From JAVZJR01 sp964435235 (GTDB taxonomy: Archaea; Micrarchaeota; Micrarchaeia; Anstonellales; Bilamarchaeaceae): DNA of 16,904 bases. Location of the stretch: the NCBI GenBank assembly GCA_964435235.1, contig CAYSXZ010000014.1:1-16904 (forward strand), given 5' to 3'. A program made the translations under genes and the position numbers. Positions 3,976 to 11,417 of the stretch are shown in pieces. The notes under the pieces were generated by a model, which searched no databases, was not told where the DNA came from, and worked only from the letters and a program-made list of their open reading frames with translations. Within the stretch, counting starts at the first letter, position 1; each line of letters begins with the position of its first letter.

Positions 3976-5991
3976 TTACGCGATAAGGTGCAAGGATACT
4001 GCAACCAAAGCTCCGGCGAATACAAGCGAAACTGTATTAAGCACCTTAATCAATGCATTTAATGCCGGACCAGCTGTATCCTTCAACGGATCTCCTACTG
4101 TATCTCCAACAACAGCAGCCTTATGTGGTTCGCTTCCCTTTCCTCCAAACACTCCGCTTTCTATGTACTTCTTAGCATTGTCCCATGATGCACCAGCAGT
4201 ACACATGAGAAGAGCCAGTAAGAAACCGCTTGCTATCGCACCAGCAAGAAGTCCTCCAAGTGCCGCAACACCAAAGAGGTAGCCAACAAGAAGCGGAGTA
4301 AATACAGCAATGATTCCTGGAAGAGCAAGCTCCTTTAACGCAGTCTTTGTGCTTATATCAACGCATCGTGCATAATCAGCCCTAGCCTTCCCTTCCATCA
4401 ATCCTTTTATCTCCCTAAACTGTCTCCTTACCTCTTCAACTATTTCAAATGCAGCACGCCCAACCGCAGTCATAAGAAGGGAAGAAAATACGAACGGAAG
4501 TAATGCACCTATGAAAAGTCCGACTATCACAGGTGTAGAAAGTAGGGTAAGAGCGGTCGTTTCAAGCCTACTTTCCTCAGCAAATGCAACGAACAGTGCA
4601 AGAGCACCAAGTGCAGCGCCCGCTATCGCAAATCCTTTCGTGGTAGCTTTTGTAGTGTTTCCAACCGCATCGAGTGCGTCTGTAACCTTTCGTACAGATG
4701 ATGGAAGACCGGACATCTCAGCAATCCCACCAGCATTATCGGTAATAGGTCCGTAAGAATCTACTGAAATTACTATGCCAGAAAGTGATAGCATGGCTGC
4801 TGCAGCAAGCGCAACGCCATACAAACCACCAAACTTGAACGAAACGATAACAGCAGCAACAACCAAAAGAACAGGTAGGGCTGTAGATTCCATACCAACA
4901 GCGAGACCAGTAATTAGGTTTGTTCCTGCCCCTGTTTTAGCCGCTTCTGCGATGCTTCTTACAGGTCTATATTCAGTAGCAGTGTAATACTCTGTTATAA
5001 GAAACATAGCGCCGGTAACGAATACGCCTACTAGAACTACTAGAAATAAAGAAAATGGGGAGACGCTATCATCAACTACTACACTAGTAAGATACACATA
5101 AACGAGAACGAGCATAATAAACGAAGTTGCGCTTATTCCCTTGTAGAAAGCCCCCATTATATTTTTGTCCTTTCCGAGTTTTACAAAGACTGAACCGATT
5201 ATACTTGCAACAACACCGAGAGCAGCGATTCCGAGTGGTATTTTTATGTACGCATCTGCGCCCATTACAGAACCTAAGAGCATTGCAGCAATAATCGTAA
5301 CAACGAACGATTCGAAAACATCTGCAGCCATTCCTGCGCAATCTCCGACATTATCACCAACGTTATCCGCTATCACGGCAGGATTTCTAGGGTCATCTTC
5401 AGGAATTCCTTTCTCGAGCTTTCCAACAAGGTCTGCTCCAACATCTGCTGCCTTTGTGTATATCCCTCCTCCAACCCTTGCGAATAATGAAATTAGAGAT
5501 GCACCAAAGCCATAACCTATAAGAGGACCAAGTCCTCCGAAGTAAAGGTAAAGACAACTCAAACCAATAAGGCCTAGACCAACAAGGGCCATTCCTGTAA
5601 CCGCCCCACCGCTAAATGCAAGTGAAAGCGCCTGTGGCAATCCTTTCTTTGCTGCCTCTGCGACCCTTACGTTTCCACGTACTGCTGTCTGCATTCCGAT
5701 ATATCCTGCAAGTGCGGATGATATTACTCCTACGGCGAATGCAAGTGCAGTATCCATTCCTACAAAATAATAGATTGCCCCAAAAAGTACAATAACAATT
5801 GGTAATAATGTTATATACTGTCTCATTAAGAATGCATTTGCGCCCTCCTGGATAGCTGAGGAAATCTCCTGCATCTTTGGTGTTCCGCTTGGAGATTTTA
5901 CTACCCGCATGGCTAAATATGCCGCATAAAGAAGCGCAATTACGCCAGCGCCAAGCGCAAGCAATGTTGCATCAGGTAAAGCTAAGTTCAT
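3976..5991 (-). CDS. hppA: Membrane-bound proton-translocating pyrophosphatase (K+-independent type)
   Basis: HppA hydrolyses PPi to two phosphates in the cytosol and pumps H+ (in some relatives Na+) across the membrane. The 671-residue, mostly hydrophobic protein has about 16 membrane helices and near-standard family length. The substrate-binding acidic motifs are present: ADVGADLVGKLEKGIPEDDPRNP leads to DNVGDNVGDCAG at 209-220, and DPLKDTAGPALN is near the C-terminus. The position that decides potassium need reads GNTTKA (444-449). Known K+-independent H+-pumps have Lys here; K+-dependent ones have Ala (GNTTAA). ATG at 5991 is preceded by GAGGTGA at ideal spacing and by a TATA-like TTTTTAAATA (about 6033-6042). 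The gene is monocistronic or leads into tRNA-Pro. Family certainty is very high; the ion and K+ class are inferred from the motif. Confidence 0.97.
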   Translation of the reverse strand: MNLALPDATLLALGAGVIALLYAAYLAMRVVKSPSGTPKMQEISSAIQEGANAFLMRQYITLLPIVIVLFGAIYYFVGMDTALAFAVGVISSALAGYIGMQTAVRGNVRVAEAAKKGLPQALSLAFSGGAVTGMALVGLGLIGLSCLYLYFGGLGPLIGYGFGASLISLFARVGGGIYTKAADVGADLVGKLEKGIPEDDPRNPAVIADNVGDNVGDCAGMAADVFESFVVTIIAAMLLGSVMGADAYIKIPLGIAALGVVASIIGSVFVKLGKDKNIMGAFYKGISATSFIMLVLVYVYLTSVVVDDSVSPFSLFLVVLVGVFVTGAMFLITEYYTATEYRPVRSIAEAAKTGAGTNLITGLAVGMESTALPVLLVVAAVIVSFKFGGLYGVALAAAAMLSLSGIVISVDSYGPITDNAGGIAEMSGLPSSVRKVTDALDAVGNTTKATTKGFAIAGAALGALALFVAFAEESRLETTALTLLSTPVIVGLFIGALLPFVFSSLLMTAVGRAAFEIVEEVRRQFREIKGLMEGKARADYARCVDISTKTALKELALPGIIAVFTPLLVGYLFGVAALGGLLAGAIASGFLLALLMCTAGASWDNAKKYIESGVFGGKGSEPHKAAVVGDTVGDPLKDTAGPALNALIKVLNTVSLVFAGALVAVSLHLIA

Positions 5992-6030
5992 TATTTCACC
6001 TCATAAAAATTTCCTTTAATGATTCGAACC

Positions 6031-6045
6031 AAATATTTAAAAATA
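6031..6045. promoter_or_regulatory. AT-rich TATA element of hppA, possibly bidirectional
   Basis: AAATATTTAAAAATA reads as a TATA box on both strands. On the minus strand it places a start site near 6010, giving hppA a leader of about 20 bases with its GAGGTGA. On the plus strand it would start near 6065, just before the small ORF at 6074. Confidence 0.45.
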
Positions 6046-6073
6046 GTATGGAAGGAAAGCGATTTTCTACGTA

Positions 6074-6181
6074 TTGAGAAGCTATAATTTTACAACCTAT
6101 CCGAATGGGGCCAAGAAATATACCAAGGAAGAGCTTGCTAAAAAGATAAGGAGCCACATCAAAACGCTTGAAGCATGGTAA
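6074..6181 (+). CDS. Possible 35-residue ORF or gene remnant, function unknown
   Basis: The frame reads TTG at 6074 to TAA at 6179-6181 and ends right beside the stop of the AAA+ gene on the other strand. The C-terminal half, KKYTKEELAKKIRSHIKTLE, has the look of a charged amphipathic helix, and its codons (ATA, AGG, AAG) resemble the neighbours. The frame stays open for ten codons upstream of the TTG (to TAG at about 6044) but offers no ATG, and no Shine-Dalgarno sits at the right distance. It could be a leaderless TTG microprotein driven from the TATA at 6031-6045, the C-terminal remnant of a lost gene, or chance. I do not recognise it. Confidence 0.3.
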   Translation: MRSYNFTTYPNGAKKYTKEELAKKIRSHIKTLEAW

Positions 6182-8890
6182 TCATTTCCTTTCCCCGTAT
6201 TTTTCAAGGAAATCCTCGTATTCCAATAACATCTCCCTTGTAACAGATGGCCTTCTTTCCTTCAATATATTAATAAGCATTTCAGTAGTTATCTTCTGCT
6301 CCTTTCCAGTTATCCTTGCTCTAAGCGCAGCCATCTTTGCTTCTTGGCATATAGAAGCGATATCCGCTCCAGTGAAACCTTCAGTAAGCCCAGCAAGCTC
6401 TGCAAGGTCTACTCCGGATGCAAATTCTCCAAGATGTATTGCAAAAAGCCTCTCCCTTGTTTTCTCATCTGGGGGAGGAATGTAAAAGATTTTATCGAAT
6501 CTTCCAGGTCTTAAAATAGCAGGATCTAGCATGCTTGGTTTATTCGTAGCAGCAATAACAATTACGCCCTTTAACTCTTTTAGACCATCCATCTCTGTCA
6601 GTAATTGACCTACTATCTCAGATGCTCCTCCACCACGTGCTGGCGCGAACGTCTCTATCTCATCTACGAATATTATTGCTGGTGGATTTTCCCTTCCTCT
6701 ATTAAAGACCTCTCTAATTACAGTTACTGCCTGAAGATAACCCTTCTTCATAACCTCTGCGCCACTGACTGATTGAAAGGATACATTAAGTTCATTTGCA
6801 GCTGCTTTTGCAATGAGTGTCTTACCTGTTCCTGGTGGCCCAAATAGAAGGATTCCCTTGCTTGGCTTTACCTTAAATTTCTTCATCAAATCTTCATGAA
6901 GAAGTGGCATCTCTATTGCTTCCAACAGTGCTTTCTTTACTTCATCCAGACCTGCTACATCCTCCCATTTAACTTCTTTTTCCTCTGGCTTTTTCTCTTC
7001 AGCTAACCCAACCCTTCTTTCAAAATCCATTCTGAACCTTTCGTAATCTTCCAGCTGTGCGAGGGTAACACTCGGTTTCAATAATTTGAGAACCGAAAGA
7101 AAATGCTCCATCCGCAATGGTACTACTTGTCCAGTTGAAAGTGCTTCCTTTGCCGCAAGCCTTTTCGCCTCTGTTACAACATTCTTTATATCTGCACCAG
7201 AAAACCGCTCTGTTTTTTTCGCAAGAACGGTGAAGTCGATATCGCTAGCGATTGGAAGCTTCCCTATAGCAACCCTAAATATGTCCTCTCTTTCCTTTGC
7301 ATCCGGAAGCCTCATGTATATTATTTTGTCAAATCTTCCTGGTCTAAGAAGAGCCGGATCGAGCTTGTTCGGAACATTTGTTGCGCCTATAACTATAACG
7401 CTCGCTTTTGATTTCACCGCTCCATCCATTTCCTGCAGCATGGTTGTGAGGGTTCTCTTTATTGCCTCGTGGGTTTCGGCTTCCTCTCTCTTCGCGCCTA
7501 TAGAATCGATTTCATCAAAGAACAATATTGTTGGTGCTGTTTTTCTTGCAGTTGCAAATACCTCAGCGATATTCTTTTCAGATTCGCCAAGCCACATGCT
7601 TATTATCTGCGAGCATTTTACTTCTATAAAATTATACTTCATCTCTCTTGCTAGCGCGCGCATGAGCATTGTTTTTCCTGTTCCAGGTGGACCGAATAAC
7701 AAAATCCCGCTTGGCGGCTTTATACCATATGTATATGCGATTTCCTTCTTCTCCAAAGGCATTATTATTGCTTCCCTGAGTTCATTCTTGACGTCTTCGT
7801 ATCCCCCAACATCAGCGAGTCTTTCTCTACCTTCTACTCCTATATCCGTCATGCCAAACTTTCCGTACGCCTTCATCCTTTCCATTCTTTCAAGCTCAGT
7901 TTCTCTAGATATCGAGACTCCGATCTCCTCCAATACACCAAGCAGGATTATAGAAAATACTATAGATACCAAAAATTCTATCTTGAGCCCTGTTCCGGAT
8001 ATCATACCAGCAACATAATAGAATGGAAGAAGTAGAAGGAGAGCAAGCGCTGAAAAAAACTGAGGTCTTTTGCTTATTCGTGCCGAGAGAACGCTTATTA
8101 GATAGAGTACGAGGCTCCAACCTATGATCTGTATCACTCCTGAATCTTGAAATAGTATTAGAATAATATTCCCCCCAGCCCACCCAAGCGAGGTAAAAAA
8201 TTTTCCAAGATTATCGAAACTAGCGAAATCTCCGAGCGCGTCTCCGAGCACACCAAAAATTCTATCTATGCCAACCGACCTCTTTGAAAACATAAGTTCT
8301 GGTCTTCCAGGTCTATAAAGCTCCATGTTAAGAGGAAAAAACGCGCTGTTTTCTACGAGCCATAATGAGGAGAGAAGAAGTATCATAAGAAGGGATGGAG
8401 CTGCTATAAGTATGCTCTTCCTTGAGCCGAAATGAAGGGTCGCCATAACCATTCCCAAAATCGTTACCAGGCCAAGAAAGGGTAATTGACCAAAGGCAAA
8501 GGGAGCAGTTATTAGGATTTCAAGAACAGCTATTATGAGCCATCCTTCAAATACTTCAAAAATAGTTATCACCATAATTATTACGAATATCCAGCCGAAA
8601 ACAGATGATTGATAAAGCACAGCAGGTAATGCTAAGAGTATGCCAAGGATAACCCCAAATGGCGGTCTACTAAAATATGAAACTATACCGCATAAAAGCG
8701 CAAGGAGCGGAATGAGGTAAATCGGATAGAATGGTGCAATGCCTAAAAGGAAGAGACTACCGAGAAAAACTATAAATGCTCCTAACAATTTTTCATCTTG
8801 TTGCGCCAATGCCACATAAGTAGCGATCTTCTGTGATGCCATACTTTTCTGTATAGGCTGCTTTGTGCTCTGTTGCTGTGCCAACTGCAT
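6182..8890 (-). CDS. Membrane-anchored tandem AAA+ ATPase, CDC48-like
   Basis: This 902-residue protein has a Gln-rich start, about eight hydrophobic membrane segments between residues 36 and 322, and two classical AAA+ modules. D1 has Walker A GPPGTGKT (400-407), Walker B ILFFDEID (455-462), pore motif MWLGESEK (432-439) and RPGRFDK (516-522). D2 has Walker A GPPGTGKT (684-691), Walker B IIFVDEIE (739-746) and a second RPGRFDK (794-800). The AAA modules resemble CDC48/VAT/p97, hexameric unfoldases, but the double-psi-barrel N domain of CDC48 is replaced by membrane helices. No M41 peptidase motif (HExxH) follows, so it is not FtsH. The D2 pore loop is atypical (MKKGYL). A leaderless start fits: TATA GATTAAAAAC is about 25 bases before ATG 8890 and there is no ribosome site. 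A role in extracting or unfolding membrane proteins is inferred. Confidence 0.92.
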   Translation of the reverse strand: MQLAQQQSTKQPIQKSMASQKIATYVALAQQDEKLLGAFIVFLGSLFLLGIAPFYPIYLIPLLALLCGIVSYFSRPPFGVILGILLALPAVLYQSSVFGWIFVIIMVITIFEVFEGWLIIAVLEILITAPFAFGQLPFLGLVTILGMVMATLHFGSRKSILIAAPSLLMILLLSSLWLVENSAFFPLNMELYRPGRPELMFSKRSVGIDRIFGVLGDALGDFASFDNLGKFFTSLGWAGGNIILILFQDSGVIQIIGWSLVLYLISVLSARISKRPQFFSALALLLLLPFYYVAGMISGTGLKIEFLVSIVFSIILLGVLEEIGVSISRETELERMERMKAYGKFGMTDIGVEGRERLADVGGYEDVKNELREAIIMPLEKKEIAYTYGIKPPSGILLFGPPGTGKTMLMRALAREMKYNFIEVKCSQIISMWLGESEKNIAEVFATARKTAPTILFFDEIDSIGAKREEAETHEAIKRTLTTMLQEMDGAVKSKASVIVIGATNVPNKLDPALLRPGRFDKIIYMRLPDAKEREDIFRVAIGKLPIASDIDFTVLAKKTERFSGADIKNVVTEAKRLAAKEALSTGQVVPLRMEHFLSVLKLLKPSVTLAQLEDYERFRMDFERRVGLAEEKKPEEKEVKWEDVAGLDEVKKALLEAIEMPLLHEDLMKKFKVKPSKGILLFGPPGTGKTLIAKAAANELNVSFQSVSGAEVMKKGYLQAVTVIREVFNRGRENPPAIIFVDEIETFAPARGGGASEIVGQLLTEMDGLKELKGVIVIAATNKPSMLDPAILRPGRFDKIFYIPPPDEKTRERLFAIHLGEFASGVDLAELAGLTEGFTGADIASICQEAKMAALRARITGKEQKITTEMLINILKERRPSVTREMLLEYEDFLEKYGERK

Positions 8891-8910
8891 GCTTTAGAAT
8901 CTATAATATT

Positions 8911-8920
8911 GTTTTTAATC
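8911..8920 (-). promoter_or_regulatory. TATA-box promoter of the AAA+ ATPase gene
   Basis: Minus-strand GATTAAAAAC is centred about 25 bases before the ATG at 8890, inside the 45-base gap after the lipoprotein gene. The predicted start coincides with the start codon (leaderless). Confidence 0.45.
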
Positions 8921-8935
8921 CTTGCCTAACTGAAC

Positions 8936-9859
8936 CTAAGTTACGAATGATCCACTATCCTCGCACTCAAACAAGTAGATTGTAATATAACTTCCATCTT
9001 CAGCAAGATAGTACTCCCTTTCTAGAATTTTGCAATCAAAAAGATTCTTGTTGAATGGATAAAATGCTATATTGAGATCGAGTTGATCGTTTATGTGATA
9101 GCGATCTAGAAGGGTTGTCTGTGCATTGAAAACAGCAATTCCCTTACCTTCTCCTCGTCCGCCATCTTTTGGAGTATAGATTCGAAATGCAAATCCCCTT
9201 ATATTCCTTGCTCTTTCACCATTGAAAAGAACGGCTCTTTCAAGGTCGGCGCTTCCAATTGGAATCTCATTTGGTTTTATATCTACATTTCCTATTATCC
9301 ATCTGTATGTTTCTATCAAATATTCTCCGTTGGGATGTGCGGCATAAAATTCTGAATTTGCCCAACTGAGGCCTTCATCAAGGAATTGTCCAACTGTTTT
9401 GTTTGATTTAGGAGGAAGAGTTTCGGTTGGATTAGAAGAATCAACTGTACGAGAAATTGGAATTGTATTATTTTCTTGTGTTGGTATTATGGTTGTGTTC
9501 TCTTCGTTTCCTTCTCCTTTTTCTTCTTCGCCAATACAAAGGCATCTGGTATTTTCGCATCTTGCGGTTCCATTGGGGCAGGTACAGTCACTATCTTGAA
9601 GACAGCATTCTCCTCTATACAAGGCCCATTCCTCGCACTCCCAACCAGCATATTTGCACACGCCGTATTCTCCGTCTGTACCCTCTTTTATTTCTAAATA
9701 ATATCCTTTGTTTACACAGTTAACTGATGCTGGATTTGGCGTGCCAGTCACGTTCGGGCTTTCTCTTTGTTGCACACAACCCGCAATAAGAAATCCAATC
9801 AAAAACAACCCTATAATCGCACGTATCGCTTTCATAATCAACCCACGCCTCTTTTTCAT
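8936..9859 (-). CDS. DUF333-containing lipoprotein
   Basis: This is an exported lipoprotein of 307 residues, or 299 if the second ATG (9835) is used. It has a basic start (KKRR), a hydrophobic stretch and the lipobox LIAGC with the lipidated Cys at 28. Residues about 42-85 (NPASVNCVNKGYYLEI, GEYGVCKY, CEEWALYRGEC) match DUF333, a small Cys-rich domain found in so-called putative hemolysins. A further Cys cluster follows (about 86-110: CLQDSDCTCPN, CLC). Next comes a Glu/Asn/Thr/Pro linker with several N-x-T sequons (NTT, NNT, NKT), and an unrecognised C-terminal domain of about 155 residues. The first ATG begins one base after the tRNase Z stop, suggesting coupling. No clear ribosome site favours either start. 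It sits 45 bases before the membrane AAA+ gene. Its molecular role is unknown. Confidence 0.82.
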   Translation of the reverse strand: MKKRRGLIMKAIRAIIGLFLIGFLIAGCVQQRESPNVTGTPNPASVNCVNKGYYLEIKEGTDGEYGVCKYAGWECEEWALYRGECCLQDSDCTCPNGTARCENTRCLCIGEEEKGEGNEENTTIIPTQENNTIPISRTVDSSNPTETLPPKSNKTVGQFLDEGLSWANSEFYAAHPNGEYLIETYRWIIGNVDIKPNEIPIGSADLERAVLFNGERARNIRGFAFRIYTPKDGGRGEGKGIAVFNAQTTLLDRYHINDQLDLNIAFYPFNKNLFDCKILEREYYLAEDGSYITIYLFECEDSGSFVT

Positions 9860-9860
9860 A

Positions 9861-10742
9861 TTATTTTAATTCTATCTTCATACCATCATATGCGTATGCG
9901 GTATTTTTGAATATCTCTTTTACTCGAGCTTCAAGTTTTTTCAATTCTTCGCTGTCCGAATATCTAGGACTTATATGCGTTATGACAAGCTTCTTTACAT
10001 CCGCTTTATTTGCGATCATAGCAGCATCCTCCATAGTACTATGCATTCGCTCTTCAGCTTCCTTTTTCATAGATCCATCGAATGTTCCTTCGCAGATGAG
10101 AAGGTCTGCGTCTCTTGCAGCTTCTAATAGAGAATCGCATGGCAATGTATCGCCGCTGTACACAACCTTTAATCCTTTTTTAATCCAGCTTACTTCCTCC
10201 AAATTTACTCTCCTTCCGTTGACGATGATGGAGCCTTTTCTCTGTATCTCAGTAAACATCCTTCCCCGAAGCCCGAGTGCATGCGCCCTTTCCTCATAAA
10301 ATTTTATTTTATCGTCCTCGCGGAAAATGAAACCATACGCGCCTCTGCAGTGCCTTACCGGAAATGCCTCGATAGTAAAACCATAACCTTTGTAGATGGT
10401 GCCTCTCCTCAATGCTTCTGTTTCGATAAATTCATAGCGCTCCTTCATAGTTTCAATAAGCTCGCTCCCTGCGAATAATTTGATTCTTTTACTAGAAGGG
10501 AGAGAGAGCCTAAGCGTTTCCATCAATCCAAATAGCCCAAGATAATGGTCCAGATGCGGGTGAGTGATAAATATGGCGTTTATACTTCCATAACCAATTT
10601 TATATTTCATCATCTGACGTTGGGCACATTCCCCGCAGTCCCAAAGAAAAAGTTCCTTTTCATATTTTAATGCGATTGCAGGCATGCTCCTGTCTATTGT
10701 TGGAATAGAACCGCTTGTGCCCAGAAAGGTTATAGAAAGCAT
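9861..10742 (-). CDS. rnz: Ribonuclease Z (tRNA 3'-processing endonuclease)
   Basis: tRNase Z cuts the 3' trailer from tRNA precursors, which matters here because the tRNA in this window does not encode CCA. The 293-residue metallo-beta-lactamase fold shows the zinc ligands H61, H63, D65 and H66 in THPHLDH, H131 in HCRGAYG, D198 in YSGDT and H256 in THISPRY. The family features DCGECAQRQM, ICEGTF and HSTMEDAAMIANKADVKKL are also present. The usual motif is THLHGDH; Pro and Leu at the two variable positions are uncommon but spare the ligands. Length matches the short (RNase Z-S) form. ATG at 10742 has a TATA box (ATTTTAAAAG, 10764-10773) about 26 bases upstream and no ribosome site, so it is leaderless. 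The lipoprotein gene follows by one base. Confidence 0.94.
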   Translation of the reverse strand: MLSITFLGTSGSIPTIDRSMPAIALKYEKELFLWDCGECAQRQMMKYKIGYGSINAIFITHPHLDHYLGLFGLMETLRLSLPSSKRIKLFAGSELIETMKERYEFIETEALRRGTIYKGYGFTIEAFPVRHCRGAYGFIFREDDKIKFYEERAHALGLRGRMFTEIQRKGSIIVNGRRVNLEEVSWIKKGLKVVYSGDTLPCDSLLEAARDADLLICEGTFDGSMKKEAEERMHSTMEDAAMIANKADVKKLVITHISPRYSDSEELKKLEARVKEIFKNTAYAYDGMKIELK

Positions 10743-10763
10743 AGAATAGATTTGGAAGGCTGT

Positions 10764-10773
10764 CTTTTAAAAT
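10764..10773 (-). promoter_or_regulatory. TATA-box promoter of rnz
   Basis: Minus-strand ATTTTAAAAG is centred about 26 bases before ATG 10742, in the 44-base gap behind the arginase-fold gene. It would give a leaderless rnz-lipoprotein transcript. Confidence 0.5.
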
Positions 10774-10786
10774 CTCGCTAAAAGGA

Positions 10787-11413
10787 CTAATAATTTTTAG
10801 AAAGAATCTCAAATATCCTCAGGTAGATTTCTAACCCTTTTTTGAATTCCTTTCTATTAGCATCGTGCTTTAATCCGCCTATGTCAAATCTCTCAACCGT
10901 TTTATCGAGCTCGTTATTTAGCAGTTCCAAAACTGCTTCGAGAGTGCCAGTGCCGCAAGAAAAATAACTTTCTACAGGAAAACCTTTTAAGAAATCTAAA
11001 TCTACAGATATATGTTTATGCGAGTATTTCTCTCCTGGTTTCTTTAATGACATCTCATCGCCAACTTGAATTCCCCTCCAGTATGGGAGATAAACAAATA
11101 CGTCGTGGTCTCTGATTCCGCTATAGTAGAAATGATTACCACAATCTAATTCCTCATATCTTGCCATGTCTGTATGTGCGTCTATCCCTATCTTAAGGGC
11201 GCGGCGGCCGTGATTTGCCCTCTTCTCGAAGAAATAGGATAGGTGGTGCTCGCTTCCATCCCCCCAAAGTAGGACGGCCTTTCCCTTCACCTTTGGTAAG
11301 AACTCCCGAGCCTCGCTTATCTTTACTGGAATACATCTAAATTTAAGCTTCTTTTCCAAGATCTTTGCGATCCTTTTGTTATTTTCATTGTTCGTAAAAT
11401 AAATTCTTTGCAT
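10787..11413 (-). CDS. Small arginase/ureohydrolase-fold protein, substrate unknown
   Basis: In 208 residues the metal-site pattern of the arginase/deacetylase fold is recognisable in order: WGDGSEHHLSYFF (50-62), IDAHTD (77-82) and SVDLDFL (136-142). These would supply His, Asp-His-Asp and Asp-Asp ligands for two metal ions, as GGDH, DAHxD and SxDxD do in arginase and agmatinase. At about 208 residues it is much shorter than agmatinase (about 290-310), and the downstream DP motif is not seen. It resembles the uncharacterised UPF0489-like group rather than a known amidinohydrolase. I chose ATG 11413, which has AAGGTG seven bases upstream and starts four bases after the Rpp29 stop. An in-frame ATG at 11440 would overlap Rpp29. 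It is the last gene of the ribosomal operon, in the place where uS17 is usual. Confidence 0.75.
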   Translation of the reverse strand: MQRIYFTNNENNKRIAKILEKKLKFRCIPVKISEAREFLPKVKGKAVLLWGDGSEHHLSYFFEKRANHGRRALKIGIDAHTDMARYEELDCGNHFYYSGIRDHDVFVYLPYWRGIQVGDEMSLKKPGEKYSHKHISVDLDFLKGFPVESYFSCGTGTLEAVLELLNNELDKTVERFDIGGLKHDANRKEFKKGLEIYLRIFEILSKNY

Positions 11414-11417
11414 AAAT

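Noticed and set aside
4511..5515. Several plus-strand ORFs of 70-116 codons
   Set aside because: They are antisense shadows of hppA, which has full-length homology and a strong ribosome site.
7086..8018. Plus-strand ORF of 310 codons
   Set aside because: It is antisense to the AAA+ domains, whose Walker motifs are unambiguous. The low-complexity Ser/Ile-rich composition fits a shadow frame.
8936..9859. Hemolysin activity for the lipoprotein
   Set aside because: The hemolysin label attached to DUF333 proteins is historical. Nothing in the sequence shows pore-forming or enzymatic function.
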